Positions 47,003 to 57,238 are shown, numbered from the stretch's first letter. The stretch: 64,000 nucleotides of DNA from Paenibacillus dokdonensis (GCF_004916975.1 NZ_STGQ01000001.1:2281939-2345938), one strand, 5' to 3'. Numbers and translations: made by a program. Notes: generated by a model from the letters alone, not told the origin.

Positions 47003-47508
47003 TTATTACATAAAAATCCATATTGTCACATGACAAAATGATGACAGCAATCACTACTCGGCAATTTATATATTCTCTATAATAGAAACAATTAAGGTTA
47101 ATGTTTTAATAGACGAATATAAAACCTTTAACAAGTTATTTAATAAGCATGGTGTTCTCAATCGTACATAGCAGTGATGGGGGGAATCTTTACACGAGTG
47201 ATGGCGCCTTGATAAATTTTGACTATCTGGTTTAAACAGCTTAACCCCAAGGAAAGCGAGTTGGAACAAACGGTAACGAATCAAGTTACGTACACACGGC
47301 TTTAGTTTTTTTACTGCAAAATACATTAATCGTTGGCATTCCGTTCTGGATACAGCGTAGTATCTTTGATCTTATCGTAAAACTTGGCCGTAAAAGAGGA
47401 ATTTTTGCGAAACTAGAAAAGTATATGGGTGAGCCCATATCATTACGGATTGAAGCATAAGAGGAATGAAGATGTATTTTCATTTGGGAAGGTAGGTTGG
47501 GACTTAGC
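47003..47508. other. Intergenic region with one protein-like remnant
   Basis: No gene with a start and ribosome site is visible. A plus-strand frame at 47293-47460 reads a hydrophobic stretch (ALVFLLQNTLIVGIPFWIQR) and ends KYMGEPISLRIEA, which looks like the tail of a deleted membrane protein. A near-palindrome, TTGTCACATGACAA (about 47022), shares the TGTCAC core of the WYL operator upstream. Confidence 0.35.
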
Positions 47509-49521
47509 ATGAACAAGAAGTTATTAATTGGGTTTACGGTTCTGACAATCGGTTTGACTTCCGCAGCGTCGATTGGCAGCGGTATAGTTGAGGCGAAGAC
47601 TTCGGCAGATTTCAGCGATTTAAAGGATTTGGACGCGGCTACGAAGGCAAAGTTCGATGCAATGATTTCAGCCGGTATTTTCAACGGAGTCTCTGATGCT
47701 TCTTTCGGTCTGAAAGAGGAGATGAATCGCGCTCAATTTGCGAAGGTAGCAGCACTTATTTTTGGTCTTAACGTTAATCAAGATCTCAAAACATCTTCTT
47801 TCAGTGACGTAAAATCAGATGATACGGCAAACGGCTACGCGCTGCCTTTTATTGAAGCGATCAAGGCGGCGGGAATCACGGACGGCGTAGGCGGTGGAGC
47901 GTTTAATCCTGCGGGTCAAGTGACTAAAGAGCAATTAGCTGCATTTCTCGTTCGGGGTTTAGGTCAGGAGGCGCAAGCACAGTCGGCTTCAGGCGTTAGT
48001 GATAATACAGTCTCTGATTGGGCACAAGGTTATGTCCGGTTGGCACTTGAGCAGAGGTTACTAGATAACTCTCCAAACGGTACATTTGGCGGTACGACAC
48101 AAGCGAGCCGCGAATTACTTGCTACCGGCTCCTTCGAAAGCGCCAGAACGTTCGAAGCTACTGGGCCACTTGAGGTGTCCGGAGCGAACTTCGCAGCGGG
48201 CAACAAGCTTGAGTTGACTATGACAGTAGGAATCGATCCAAACTCCTTTGATCTATCGAAGATTATGGTTAACGGTGTGCCGCTTGATCCGAAATTAGAT
48301 AGCTATGTGTTATCCGAGGACAGAAAGACGATCATTATTAAGCTACATGAAGGCTTTAAGCTGGATACCTCCAGGGCACCGGTTATTGTAGCAAACGGCT
48401 TGAAGACATTATTCGGTAACGACGTGAAAAATAACGAAAGTAAACCAATATCGGTTAAGGTAACGGTTCCACCAATGACGCCGCCAGTGACACCACCAGT
48501 GGTCACGTATACGCCTTCGACACCTACGCCTGACCCAGTGCCAGTGCCGACGGATGTCACTCTGAGCATCGATGTTATGAACGGAACCATCATGCAAACG
48601 ACGGCGTCTTATCCGGTAACGGGATCGGTCACTGGGACTGTGTATTACTCCGTGCTGTCATCCGGTTCGGCAGTTCCAAGCTTGGCTGGTATCAAATCAG
48701 GAAACGATGCTGTCGTGTACGGTTCGGTCGAATTGGACGGAACGAAGGGGAACTTGAGTTTGAGCGGATTAACCGCAGGCACCTCCTATGTGTTGTATGC
48801 ATATGAGCTTGCCAACGGTAGGACATCTAAGATCTCCTCAGTGCGTTTCCAGACATTGGCTGAGCAGCAGGTCGTGCCTACGATTACTTTTAACGCTTCA
48901 GGTACAAGTAGAAGTAAGGGAATCACTAGTGATACGATTCATGCAAGTGTGAACTCAGAAGCATTTGACACTCTACATTACGTTCTTACCGAGTTCAATT
49001 CTTCTGATTCCCCAAGTGTTGCACAGGTTAAATCGGGGCAAGATGTAACGGGTAACCCAGCGCTTCAGCAAGGAACTGTCGACATGGCCTTACAAGGAAT
49101 CAGCATCTCTGAGAACTTGCAATCCAACAAGACCTATCGCCTTTACGTAGTCGGATCTAAGGGAACTTTAGATAGTGAAGTCGCGGGTTTCACCTTCTAT
49201 CGAACGGATCCGATCATCGACACGTTTACGAGCGTAGGCACGCCTGTCGTGAACGACAATTCGATTACAGTCTCACCGGACTACAGGGGAAGTGAGTATC
49301 GTTTCTATTACTTAACAACGGATCAAGGTATGGATTCGCCTTCTGCTGATTATATTGTTAATCAAGGCGGGGTTGGAATGTATGATTCCGTATACGGAAC
49401 GGTCAGCATTCAAGGAACGCTTCCCCCGGGTCTCGGACTTTATGCGGTTATTGTGGCCTATGATCAAGAGTCAGACGATGAGATTCGCTCGAATGTAGTG
49501 ACCTTTAAGCCTACTTTCTGA
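47509..49521 (+). CDS. SLH-domain surface protein
   Basis: A 670-residue exported protein. A signal peptide (about 1-29, MNKKLLIGFTVLTIGLTSAA) is followed by three SLH domains (about 33-82, 93-150 and 155-205) that bind the secondary cell-wall polymer. A Pro/Thr/Val-rich linker (about 315-345) follows, then repeated Ig/fibronectin-like beta modules (about 350-670) with recurring LTAGTSYVLYAYELANG and LQSNKTYRLYVVGSKG motifs. No enzyme motif is present, so a structural or adhesive role is likely. ATG 47509 is preferred over TTG 47497, which directly abuts the ribosome site. Confidence 0.88.
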   Translation: MNKKLLIGFTVLTIGLTSAASIGSGIVEAKTSADFSDLKDLDAATKAKFDAMISAGIFNGVSDASFGLKEEMNRAQFAKVAALIFGLNVNQDLKTSSFSDVKSDDTANGYALPFIEAIKAAGITDGVGGGAFNPAGQVTKEQLAAFLVRGLGQEAQAQSASGVSDNTVSDWAQGYVRLALEQRLLDNSPNGTFGGTTQASRELLATGSFESARTFEATGPLEVSGANFAAGNKLELTMTVGIDPNSFDLSKIMVNGVPLDPKLDSYVLSEDRKTIIIKLHEGFKLDTSRAPVIVANGLKTLFGNDVKNNESKPISVKVTVPPMTPPVTPPVVTYTPSTPTPDPVPVPTDVTLSIDVMNGTIMQTTASYPVTGSVTGTVYYSVLSSGSAVPSLAGIKSGNDAVVYGSVELDGTKGNLSLSGLTAGTSYVLYAYELANGRTSKISSVRFQTLAEQQVVPTITFNASGTSRSKGITSDTIHASVNSEAFDTLHYVLTEFNSSDSPSVAQVKSGQDVTGNPALQQGTVDMALQGISISENLQSNKTYRLYVVGSKGTLDSEVAGFTFYRTDPIIDTFTSVGTPVVNDNSITVSPDYRGSEYRFYYLTTDQGMDSPSADYIVNQGGVGMYDSVYGTVSIQGTLPPGLGLYAVIVAYDQESDDEIRSNVVTFKPTF

Positions 49522-49629
49522 GTAAACGCTACTTTTGTGTATGACACACATATGGTTATTCGTTTATTAATTAGAGCTTTTCACGAATCAGTGACAGATT
49601 GACGTGTGATGGAGCAGGAATCATCTTAA

Positions 49630-49676
49630 GGGAGCAAGTCTTTTCTCGACTCGGGATAAGAACTTGCTCTCTTTGT
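49630..49676 (+). terminator. Terminator after the SLH protein gene
   Basis: GAGCAAGT (49632-49639) pairs with ACTTGCTC (49662-49669) with further partial pairing inside, followed by a T-rich tail. Confidence 0.75.
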
Positions 49677-49780
49677 TTTGATAAACCATTTATTGCCTCA
49701 ACCAGGATTAGTGTAAAGTGGGAGGCTTGGTTTAAGGTTCGCTTTAACCCGCAATCGAATTCCTAAAATAATTAATATAA

Positions 49781-50677
49781 TTAATTATTGCTGTTTTGCA
49801 GGGTTTCTTTTCGGTAATCCTGCGGAACCAATCCTATTTGTTTGCGAAAAATGGATGAGAAATAACTTGCGCTTTGAAATCCGCATGCCATAGCGATTTC
49901 GCATATCGATCGATTGGTTTCTTTTAACATCTCACAACTTTTTTGAATGCGGTACCGTGTTAGATATGCGTTGGGTGTTTGACCTACGTAAGTATTAAAC
50001 AATATACAACATCGGCTTCTGCAAACAGTGCCTGCTGCAGCAATATCATCAAGGGTTATTTTGTGCTCATAGTGCTGATGAATGTACCCTGTCATCTTCC
50101 AAACATTTGTCCACAATTGCACGTCGTCAGGATGCCCAGGTTTTTGTTGCAAGTGATCCCCTATGGAGGCGCATAGGGATAATGCCTGTGATAGTAGACG
50201 AATTGGATTGTGTATATTGCTGTTATGCATTTCTTTGTAAATCTCTTTTAGGGAAACCAATGTCTCTCGCTGCCAAGGAATCTGGTCTGAGAGTAATAAA
50301 AAGTCATCCATGTTAGCCCCGAACTTTTGCTCTCCATATGACCTTGCCCGGGATGCACTAGAACCAAGAAGTGATGGATGGATGACGACGACAATGAAAG
50401 TACAGTCGATCATATCTTGGGAGTAACCATAATGCAATCGATTGCTATTAACAAAAATTCCGTTCCCCTGATCCATGTGCATAGTCTTTCCATTCACAAA
50501 ATACTCCATAGATCCTTCAAGAACTAAAATGAACTCTACATCCGGATGCCAATGGCATGCAGCTGCATAATTATTAAATTGATGTAAGTTGCCTTTTCGA
50601 ACATAGAGAGACAAACCAGGATGATTGTAATCCAAGCGCTCGGACAGATCTGAAAATACCTCCAGTAATTTACTCAT
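49781..50677 (-). CDS. AraC-family transcriptional regulator with cupin sensor domain
   Basis: A 298-residue regulator. The N-terminal cupin-like domain (about 20-150) includes CHWHPDVEFILVLEGSMEYF, and the C-terminal two-HTH AraC domain (about 195-292) has ITLDDIAAAGTVCRSRCCIL and SICEIAMACGFQSASYFSSI. GGGGTGATCC lies before the ATG. It is divergent from a MATE exporter and an acetyltransferase and is probably their activator. Confidence 0.88.
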   Translation of the reverse strand: MSKLLEVFSDLSERLDYNHPGLSLYVRKGNLHQFNNYAAACHWHPDVEFILVLEGSMEYFVNGKTMHMDQGNGIFVNSNRLHYGYSQDMIDCTFIVVVIHPSLLGSSASRARSYGEQKFGANMDDFLLLSDQIPWQRETLVSLKEIYKEMHNSNIHNPIRLLSQALSLCASIGDHLQQKPGHPDDVQLWTNVWKMTGYIHQHYEHKITLDDIAAAGTVCRSRCCILFNTYVGQTPNAYLTRYRIQKSCEMLKETNRSICEIAMACGFQSASYFSSIFRKQIGLVPQDYRKETLQNSNN

Positions 50678-50793
50678 GGGATCACCCCTTTGAATTACAT
50701 ACGATTTTTATAGAACTAAAGTCAATTCTAATGGATTGAACAAAATATTTATACTATCTTTATACTATATAAATCATATGAAAGGGGTATGGG

Positions 50794-52179
50794 GTGGAAA
50801 AACGAAAACAATTGGAGACTCCCATGAATCGAAATTTTAATCGCGAGTTAATGACGCTGGTATTTCCCATTGCATTGCAAAATCTGATTTCGGCAACGGT
50901 TATTTCAGCCGATGTTGTCATGCTGGGCATGATAAGCCAGTCCGCGATGTCAGCCGTATCACTCGCAGGACAAATCACTTTTGCATTGACCTTATTTTAT
51001 ATGGGGTTGTCAACGGGAGCGGGTATTCTTACTGCACAATATTGGGGCAAGAAAGATTTAAAGACTATACAGCGGGTTCTCAGCATTTCCTGCATATTTT
51101 CGTTCTGCATATCAGCATTCTTTTTTTCTTTCTCCGTCTTGTACCCAGAAATGCTGATGCGTATTTTTACGAATGATGCGGAGTTGATTCATTACGGTAC
51201 AAGGTTTTTGCAAATGAATTCGTTTTCTTATCTTGCAATGGGAATCTCACAGATGTATCTGAGTGTAATAAGAAGTATGGAAAATGCAAAGCTAAGTGCA
51301 TGGATTAGTTCCACATGCCTGCTTTTGAACATTATGTTCAATGCACTTTGCATATTTGTATTTTTTCCTGGTATGCCTGAACAGGCTATTTCGGCAGTTG
51401 CCCTTTCGACGGTTTGTGCACGTTTCATTGAACTTGGCTGCTGCATTGTGCACTCCTTTACACGGGGATCCATCTGCTTTCAACTGCCAATGCGTGATGG
51501 TATACAGCGCAATTTACTGAAGGATTTCTTTAAATACACCATGCCCATTCAAGGCAATTATATTGTATGGGGCGGGGCTTTAACTGCGACGACTGCCATT
51601 TTGGGCCATGTAAGTTCCGATATGGTTGCAGCTAATTCCGTCGCGTCAGTCGTCAAGAACTTAGCCATCGTACTATGTGGAGGCATTGCCAGCGGTGGTT
51701 CTGTACTTGTCGGTAAATATCTGGGGAATGGTGAGATCGAGAAAGCCAAACAAGCTGGCAATCGGATGAATCTGTATGCACTGATTTTTGGAATCCTGGC
51801 AGGTTGTATTATATTGTTAATGAAACCACTGGTCTTCTCGATCGTGAGTTTAACGGCTACTGCACAGCAATACCTGGATGGAATGCTGTATATCTGTGCT
51901 TATTATTGTATTGCCAAATCAATGAATGCTACTACCATATCGGGTATATTCACCGCTGGAGGGGATTCCAAATTTGGTTTTTGGTGCGATACTGTGGTGA
52001 TGTGGGGCATTATATTGCCCTTAGGGTATCTATGTGCTTTCGTATGGCAAGTGCCTCCCATTCTTTTATATGCAGTGATCAGTCTCGATGAACTTATTAA
52101 GCTGCCAGTTGCTTATATTCGGTTCCGTCAGTATAAGTGGCTAAACAATATTACAAGGGATTTTGCGGAAACCGGATAA
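50794..52179 (+). CDS. MATE-family efflux transporter
   Basis: A 461-residue, 12-helix exporter of the multidrug-and-toxin extrusion family, which uses Na+ or H+ gradients. The two six-helix halves show the family pattern (FPIALQNLISATVISADVVM at the first helix; LGHVSSDMVAANSVASVVKN at the start of the second half). The start may be GTG 50794 (AAAGGGG upstream) or the in-frame ATG 50824 (GGAG upstream). It is followed by an acetyltransferase gene; the pair is divergent from an AraC regulator. Confidence 0.88.
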   Translation: MEKRKQLETPMNRNFNRELMTLVFPIALQNLISATVISADVVMLGMISQSAMSAVSLAGQITFALTLFYMGLSTGAGILTAQYWGKKDLKTIQRVLSISCIFSFCISAFFFSFSVLYPEMLMRIFTNDAELIHYGTRFLQMNSFSYLAMGISQMYLSVIRSMENAKLSAWISSTCLLLNIMFNALCIFVFFPGMPEQAISAVALSTVCARFIELGCCIVHSFTRGSICFQLPMRDGIQRNLLKDFFKYTMPIQGNYIVWGGALTATTAILGHVSSDMVAANSVASVVKNLAIVLCGGIASGGSVLVGKYLGNGEIEKAKQAGNRMNLYALIFGILAGCIILLMKPLVFSIVSLTATAQQYLDGMLYICAYYCIAKSMNATTISGIFTAGGDSKFGFWCDTVVMWGIILPLGYLCAFVWQVPPILLYAVISLDELIKLPVAYIRFRQYKWLNNITRDFAETG

Positions 52180-52243
52180 ATGATATGGTTTGGGTTCCAT
52201 TGCTTCTTCAGAGCAAACCAATAAGATAAAAGGAGAATGATGA

Positions 52244-52873
52244 ATGAATATTCAAGAACGAATGGCAAGCTGTCAACTATTTACAGACCATGACGTGAAT
52301 TACCCAGAGGAGGCTGCTGCTTTGGCTCGGGCGCGTCAGCGTGGCAAGGTTCTTTGTTATGAAATCAATCGTTTGCATCCTGATGATACGGAAGGTCGCA
52401 AGGATCTGATGAAACAGCTTTTTGGAAGTATTGGTGAGAATGTATGGATGGAACCCCCAATTCGCATGGCGTATGGCTCGAATACTACTATAGGCAATAA
52501 TGTATATATCAACTTTAATTTAACCGTTGTGGATGATTATAAGGTTACGATCGGGAGCGATGTGATGTTTGGTCCTAACGTAACGATCGCAGTGACCGGC
52601 CATCCGGTACACCCGGATATGCGTAAAGAAGGCGGTATGTTCGCTCTGCCAGTGGTCATAGAAGATGGGGCGTGGATCGGCAGCGGTGCCATTATTTTAC
52701 CAGGCGTCACAATCGGAAAGGGCAGTGTTATTGGTGCTGGAAGTGTAGTTACCAAGGATGTCCCGGCCAATGTAATCGCTGCTGGAAATCCGTGTAAAAT
52801 TATACGGGAGATCACAGATCATGACAGGGTATACTACTATAAAAACATGCGTTTCGATCAGGTTGAATGGTAA
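52244..52873 (+). CDS. Maltose/galactoside-type O-acetyltransferase
   Basis: A 209-residue left-handed beta-helix enzyme of the LacA/Maa group that acetylates sugars from acetyl-CoA. An N-terminal Mac domain (about 5-60) precedes hexapeptide repeats (IGNNVYINFN, IGSDVMFGPN, IEDGAWIGSGAII, IGKGSVIGAGSVV). The catalytic His is in VTGHPVHPD (about residue 118). It lies 64 bases after the MATE gene, in the same operon, behind AAAGGAG. Confidence 0.9.
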   Translation: MNIQERMASCQLFTDHDVNYPEEAAALARARQRGKVLCYEINRLHPDDTEGRKDLMKQLFGSIGENVWMEPPIRMAYGSNTTIGNNVYINFNLTVVDDYKVTIGSDVMFGPNVTIAVTGHPVHPDMRKEGGMFALPVVIEDGAWIGSGAIILPGVTIGKGSVIGAGSVVTKDVPANVIAAGNPCKIIREITDHDRVYYYKNMRFDQVEW

Positions 52874-52954
52874 AGTTTATTCGCGCCACACTGCAAGGAG
52901 ACATGCTCAAGTTTTAAACTAAGTTAAAAGATCAGTTGAAATGGTTATGAGTGA

Positions 52955-53689
52955 TCCAAAACGGCCGCTTTAGCCGGGGACAGCTTCCTGCTCGAACCGG
53001 GTATGTATATGGTAACCTCCGTTCATCTCCCGGTGATCGGGAAAATTATCGAGGCTTCGCGTGAAGGGCCATATTTAAGCTTGGCACTGACGCTCAATCC
53101 GGATGTCATTGTAGATATAAACGAGAAATCCAGCCGTTCTCCAAAGGAAAGGGGAGAGATCTCAGGGAAGGGCATTCTGGTCAATCCGTCCATCCCCTCT
53201 TTGCTGGATGCGATGTTGCGCCTTGTCTACCTGTTAGATACGCCCGCGGATATTGACATGCTGGCACCGCTCGCGATCCGGGAAATATTTTATCGGGTAC
53301 TGCAGGGAGAGCAAGGAGCGCTCATCAGGCAGTTTGCCGTAATCGGAAGCTATGCCCAGGGCATTTCAAACGCCATTCATCTGATCAACAGAAATTACTC
53401 ACAGCCACTAGTGATTGAAGAGTTGGCAGCCCAAGTCAGCATGAGCCCGACAACCTTTCACAAGCAATTCAAACGAGTAACGGCCATGAGCCCGCTTCAG
53501 TATCAGAAAACCATCCGCTTGCAGACGGCGCGACGGTTGCTGCTCACGGAAGGACTGGATGCTGCAACGGCAGGATTTCGCGTCGGCTACGAGAGTCCCT
53601 CTCAATTCAGTAGGGAATGTGCACGTTTATTCGGACGGCCTCCGATGAGCGATATCCAACAACTGCGTGATTCGTTAGGGAGAGGATAA
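52955..53689 (+). pseudogene. AraC-family regulator truncated at its 5' end
   Basis: The frame is open from a stop at 52952 and contains the second half of an AraC_N (type II) sensor domain (FLLEPGMYMVTSVHLPVIGK) and a complete AraC DNA-binding domain (LVIEELAAQVSMSPTTFHKQ and AATAGFRVGYESPSQFSREC). Intact relatives are about 300 residues, so roughly 60-70 N-terminal residues are missing and no ribosome site serves the first in-frame ATG (53003). Translation of a shortened protein cannot be excluded. Confidence 0.7.
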
Positions 53690-53796
53690 GGAGACTGAAT
53701 CGGCTCGATATGAAACCACAATAATATTAAAAAGGTTAAACGCAGCAACCTGAGTAGAGTCATAGATATTCTAAAACGACAAGAACATGGATTTAT

Positions 53797-53824
53797 AAAA
53801 GCCGCATTGCTGCGGCTTTTTGTA
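53797..53824 (+). terminator. Terminator after the AraC remnant
   Basis: A 10-bp stem, AAAAGCCGCA (53797-53806) with TGCGGCTTTT (53811-53820), around a 4-base loop and followed by T-rich sequence. Confidence 0.88.
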
Positions 53825-54134
53825 TTTTAATAATAAATATTCTTCTCAAAACCGAAGAACAAGTACATATATCGTTGGCAGAAAAAGACAAGAAGATATA
53901 AGGAGCATCCGAGCAATATATTCAGAAGAGGAATGCTTCATCAATGAGCTTCCGCGTCTTTTTTTGTTTTGAACTAATCGAATTTACGAAGCAATCCGGT
54001 TAACTCCTTCAAAGTTCTGAACTATGCCGCGTAGAATAAAACGACATTTTAAACATATTTATTTAAAATGTATTCAAAATAGGATATTCTGTAAACAAGG
54101 AAAGCTGCTGATATTGAAAATTGGAGGCGTTATC
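53825..54134. other. Intergenic region before the Rieske protein gene
   Basis: AT-rich and non-coding. An imperfect hairpin, AGAAGAGGAA with TTCCGCGTCT and a seven-T run (about 53925-53968), may be a further terminator. In-frame ATG 54024 belongs to an upstream extension of the next gene without a ribosome site. Confidence 0.4.
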
Positions 54135-55874
54135 ATGAATGGGTGGATTCAAGCGGGTACGGTAGAAGATCTTCGAGAGTTACAACCGAAGTTGATCAAG
54201 GGGGGCATCGTAGTTTTTTATCACGAGGATGAAGTGCATGCGGTTGACAATAGGTGCCCTCACCTCGGTTTTCCGCTTCATATGGGAAGTTTGTGCAACG
54301 GAATTTTGACATGTCATTGGCATCATGCGCGGTTTGACGTATGCAGCGGCGGGACGCTCGATCCTTGGGCGGATGATGTTCCTGTACACGATGTAACCAT
54401 TCATAACGGATTAATTTGGGTCAACCCGAATTCTCGGAACAGCAATCAAGTACAGCAGTACAAAGACCGGCTTCTGAGCGGCCTTGAGCAAAATATAGGT
54501 CTTGTCATAGCCAAGGCCATAGTAGGATTAATGGAGGCGGGCGTTCCAGAGACAGAAATTGCTGCGATCGGGATCGGATTTGGGGTCAAACAGCGCAGGC
54601 AAGGGTGGGGATCCGGATTAACGATTCTGGCCGCGATGGCCAACGTCCTGCCAAAGCTTGATAAACAAGGCCGGATCCTTGCATTGTTCCAAGGATTGCT
54701 GCACACGGCGCGCGAATCCACCGGAGACGGAAAGCGTTACTTGCTCGATCCGCTTCCGAATACAGGCGTCTCCGAAGAACGATTGACGGAATGGTACCGC
54801 GATTGCATCGAGGTTCGAGATACACGCGGCGCGGAACGTGTACTGCTGACTGCCGTACAGGCGAGGGTGGATGAGAAGCGGTTATTCTCTATGATGGGCA
54901 TGGCGGCGACGGACCATTTCTATATGAATGGAGGCCACACGCTAGATTTCCACAATAAGGCATTTGAGAGCTTGAAGTATGTTAGGCCCGACCAGCACAA
55001 TGAAGTCCTCGCTTCACTCGTTCCGATGTTCGGTAACGCATCGCGTAGCGAAGAGCTTCATAGCTGGCAATCGCCGGTCAATTTGGTTCAGCCGTTGAAG
55101 GAAGCGTTCGAGGATCTGTCCAATATGGACTTTACATCAGGAAGCGAAGGCTTTTGCATCGACGACGAGGAGATGCTCCAAGTGCTGCTCGGAGATGATC
55201 CACTTCAAACGGTTCACATGCTGAAGGAAGCTTTGCTCGGAGGCGGCTCTCCGGTGCGCATCTCACAAATTGCCGCATTGGCTGCGGCAGAACGGATCGT
55301 CCGCTTCCATGTGCATAACGATTTCGGTGACTGGATTTCGGTACTACACACGTTTACGCATGCTCACGCCGTTCATGAAGGTTTGATCCGTTCTACCGAT
55401 TCATGGCTGGTCCGCGCCATATTCCATACGGCTTCTACGATTTATCTCGATCGGTTTTTAAACATCCCGGCTGCCTCGAGACCGGCAGCATTTGTAGCGA
55501 CTGAAGAAGTGCCGCAGCCCGCGGAGCTGCTGGAGATTCTCGACAAACAACAGCAAGTGGCGCCGGCAGCTGCATGGGTAATCCGCTATCTGCGCTGCGG
55601 CGGAAAGCCAGAGCCTTTATTCAACGTATTGGGTCATGCATTGCTTCGAGAGGATGCGGAATTCCACTCCTTCCAGATGTACGAGGCGGCCATGGCGGAA
55701 TATGACCGCTGGGCTTCCGAGTCTGGACCATTTGCTGAAAAAGCCCGCGAAACGATGATCCTTGCAGTTACCCGTTATTTGGCAGCGCATGCTCCGACTT
55801 CCCGTGAGACGCCTCATACGGCGAAAATTGCATGGCGGCTTCATCGTGGTGAGAAATTGTTCGAAGAAGAATAA
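54135..55874 (+). CDS. Rieske [2Fe-2S] protein with a large unknown C-terminal domain
   Basis: A 579-residue protein. The N-terminal Rieske domain (about 1-100) has perfect cluster ligands: Cys41-P-His43 and Cys60-H-W-His63. It resembles the ferredoxin subunit of nitrite reductase/dioxygenase systems. The remaining 480 residues are mostly helical and match no family recognised by eye; they contain His-rich spots (DHFYMNGGHTLDFH; VHNDFGDW; HTFTHAHAVHEG) that could hold metal. No signal peptide, no partner genes nearby. ATG 54135 has TTGGAGG upstream. It may be an oxygenase-like or questin-oxidase-like enzyme with a built-in electron donor. Confidence 0.7.
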   Translation: MNGWIQAGTVEDLRELQPKLIKGGIVVFYHEDEVHAVDNRCPHLGFPLHMGSLCNGILTCHWHHARFDVCSGGTLDPWADDVPVHDVTIHNGLIWVNPNSRNSNQVQQYKDRLLSGLEQNIGLVIAKAIVGLMEAGVPETEIAAIGIGFGVKQRRQGWGSGLTILAAMANVLPKLDKQGRILALFQGLLHTARESTGDGKRYLLDPLPNTGVSEERLTEWYRDCIEVRDTRGAERVLLTAVQARVDEKRLFSMMGMAATDHFYMNGGHTLDFHNKAFESLKYVRPDQHNEVLASLVPMFGNASRSEELHSWQSPVNLVQPLKEAFEDLSNMDFTSGSEGFCIDDEEMLQVLLGDDPLQTVHMLKEALLGGGSPVRISQIAALAAAERIVRFHVHNDFGDWISVLHTFTHAHAVHEGLIRSTDSWLVRAIFHTASTIYLDRFLNIPAASRPAAFVATEEVPQPAELLEILDKQQQVAPAAAWVIRYLRCGGKPEPLFNVLGHALLREDAEFHSFQMYEAAMAEYDRWASESGPFAEKARETMILAVTRYLAAHAPTSRETPHTAKIAWRLHRGEKLFEEE

Positions 55875-56303
55875 AGTGAGCAAGCTGCTACAATTATTGC
55901 AGAGTACAGGTTACAACCGGCGAATCAGCTGACAACCGGAATAGGACATAAAAAAATAATGAGCTTATCATTAGAGAATAGAGCAATAACATAAACTAAT
56001 AAATTTTAAATTAAACAATGCAGAGTAATGTTGAGCTGTTTAGGTCCTACTGTATACTTGGCAGGCTGCTGATCAAGATCGATCGGCAGTCTATGCTCAG
56101 TTAAGTGGCTGTGATAAGAGAAACTTATTATTGTATCACCGAAAAATGAAGGCTATATTGTGTATCTCTTAACTGCGGCGGTTAAGGGGCAATATAACAT
56201 ATACACTATAAAAACCCGCATATATAGCGCCAGCAATATGCTGATAGTGCACAAAATGGATTCGCAGTGATTAAGCTAACGTCAGTTTTATACGGCTGTA
56301 AGA
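55875..56303. other. Intergenic region, 429 bases, no gene seen
   Basis: Low-GC sequence rich in TATA-like tracts. Small dyads are visible, such as CTTAAC-tgcggc-GGTTAAG (about 56167-56185) and a GATC-centred repeat (about 56070-56090), but no ORF with a ribosome site or clear terminator. Possibly remnants of lost genes. Confidence 0.4.
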
Positions 56304-57161
56304 TTAACAATCACGTTGTGAAAATTCGTGTTCATAAATTGCTTTAATTCTGTCCAAAACGTTCTGCGCTTCGTCTTTATATCTTAATTCCGCAACCTGA
56401 CCTTTCAGCAAAAACACGCCGGTTTCATTACGGTGTTCTCCGAGAGCACCTTCATACAGCTTGCCCGCACCATGGGTAGGCGGAGAGAAAAACAGCTTCA
56501 TCAACGGTACAATCAAAATGGGCAGCCCGGATTTTTTCCCTTTTCTTAACGTATTGTTGCTACCCGGGTCAACACTGCGGATTTTGATGTCGTCCTTGGC
56601 AAGCTGCGGCGCGATAGCCTGCGTCCACAGCGAAAGCGCTAATTTTGAAGTGGCATAAGGACCAAGCAGTTTGCGGAAAACTTTGGGGCGCTCCAGGATT
56701 TCGATATTAAACTCTTTCGTGAATTTCAGCGCTGAAGATGAGGTATTGATAACCGTTTTTAAGCGACCTCTTTTTATAAGTTCCATCAATTCCATTAGAA
56801 TGATATATGGAACGACCGTCATCAGTTCATAATGCTTTTCGCGTCCTTGTTTTGAATAGCTCAGCTCGGGAAAGGACCCGCCGGCGTTGTTGAACAAAAT
56901 ATCGATCCGCTGCTCCTTGCCTTTGATTTCTTCTAAGGTCCGTCTCAAGCTGGTATAATCGGCAAGATCCTCCGTTTTATAAATTCGAAGCCATCCACTC
57001 TTGACTGCTGTTTGGATACTCATATCGTCCGGCGGAAAGTCGGAACGGATCAAAGCAATCACCTGCCAGTCCTCCGACAGCAACTTCCGGGTTAATTCCA
57101 AACCAATCCCGGCGCTTGCGCCCGTAATTACTGCGATATTTTCACGTTGTCTCTTATTCAT
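56304..57161 (-). CDS. Short-chain dehydrogenase/reductase
   Basis: A 285-residue classical-type SDR. The cofactor loop T-G-x-x-x-G-I-G is TGASAGIG (about residue 13), NNAGG is near 88, and the catalytic Ser and Y-x-x-x-K are in INTSSSALKF and YATSK (about 138 and 172). Closest in build to WWOX/retinol-dehydrogenase-like reductases, substrate unknown. The start at 57161 follows AGGAGGAG. It is divergent from a MerR regulator, and its promoter has the 19-bp spacer and palindrome typical of MerR activation. Confidence 0.86.
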   Translation of the reverse strand: MNKRQRENIAVITGASAGIGLELTRKLLSEDWQVIALIRSDFPPDDMSIQTAVKSGWLRIYKTEDLADYTSLRRTLEEIKGKEQRIDILFNNAGGSFPELSYSKQGREKHYELMTVVPYIILMELMELIKRGRLKTVINTSSSALKFTKEFNIEILERPKVFRKLLGPYATSKLALSLWTQAIAPQLAKDDIKIRSVDPGSNNTLRKGKKSGLPILIVPLMKLFFSPPTHGAGKLYEGALGEHRNETGVFLLKGQVAELRYKDEAQNVLDRIKAIYEHEFSQRDC

Positions 57162-57207
57162 TGCACATCTCCTCCTGATATCGGGATATTCCAAACTGAC
57201 AGTGCCC

Positions 57208-57238
57208 ATTCTATAACTTGGAGTCGACTCCAAGTCAA
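57208..57238 (-). promoter_or_regulatory. MerR-type promoter/operator of the SDR gene
   Basis: On the minus strand: TTGACT (57238-57233), a 19-bp spacer, then TAGAAT (57213-57208). The spacer sits within a perfect 20-bp palindrome, ACTTGGAGTCGACTCCAAGT (57216-57235). An overlong 19-bp spacer containing a dyad is the classic MerR-family target, where the regulator twists DNA to activate transcription. Confidence 0.85.
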
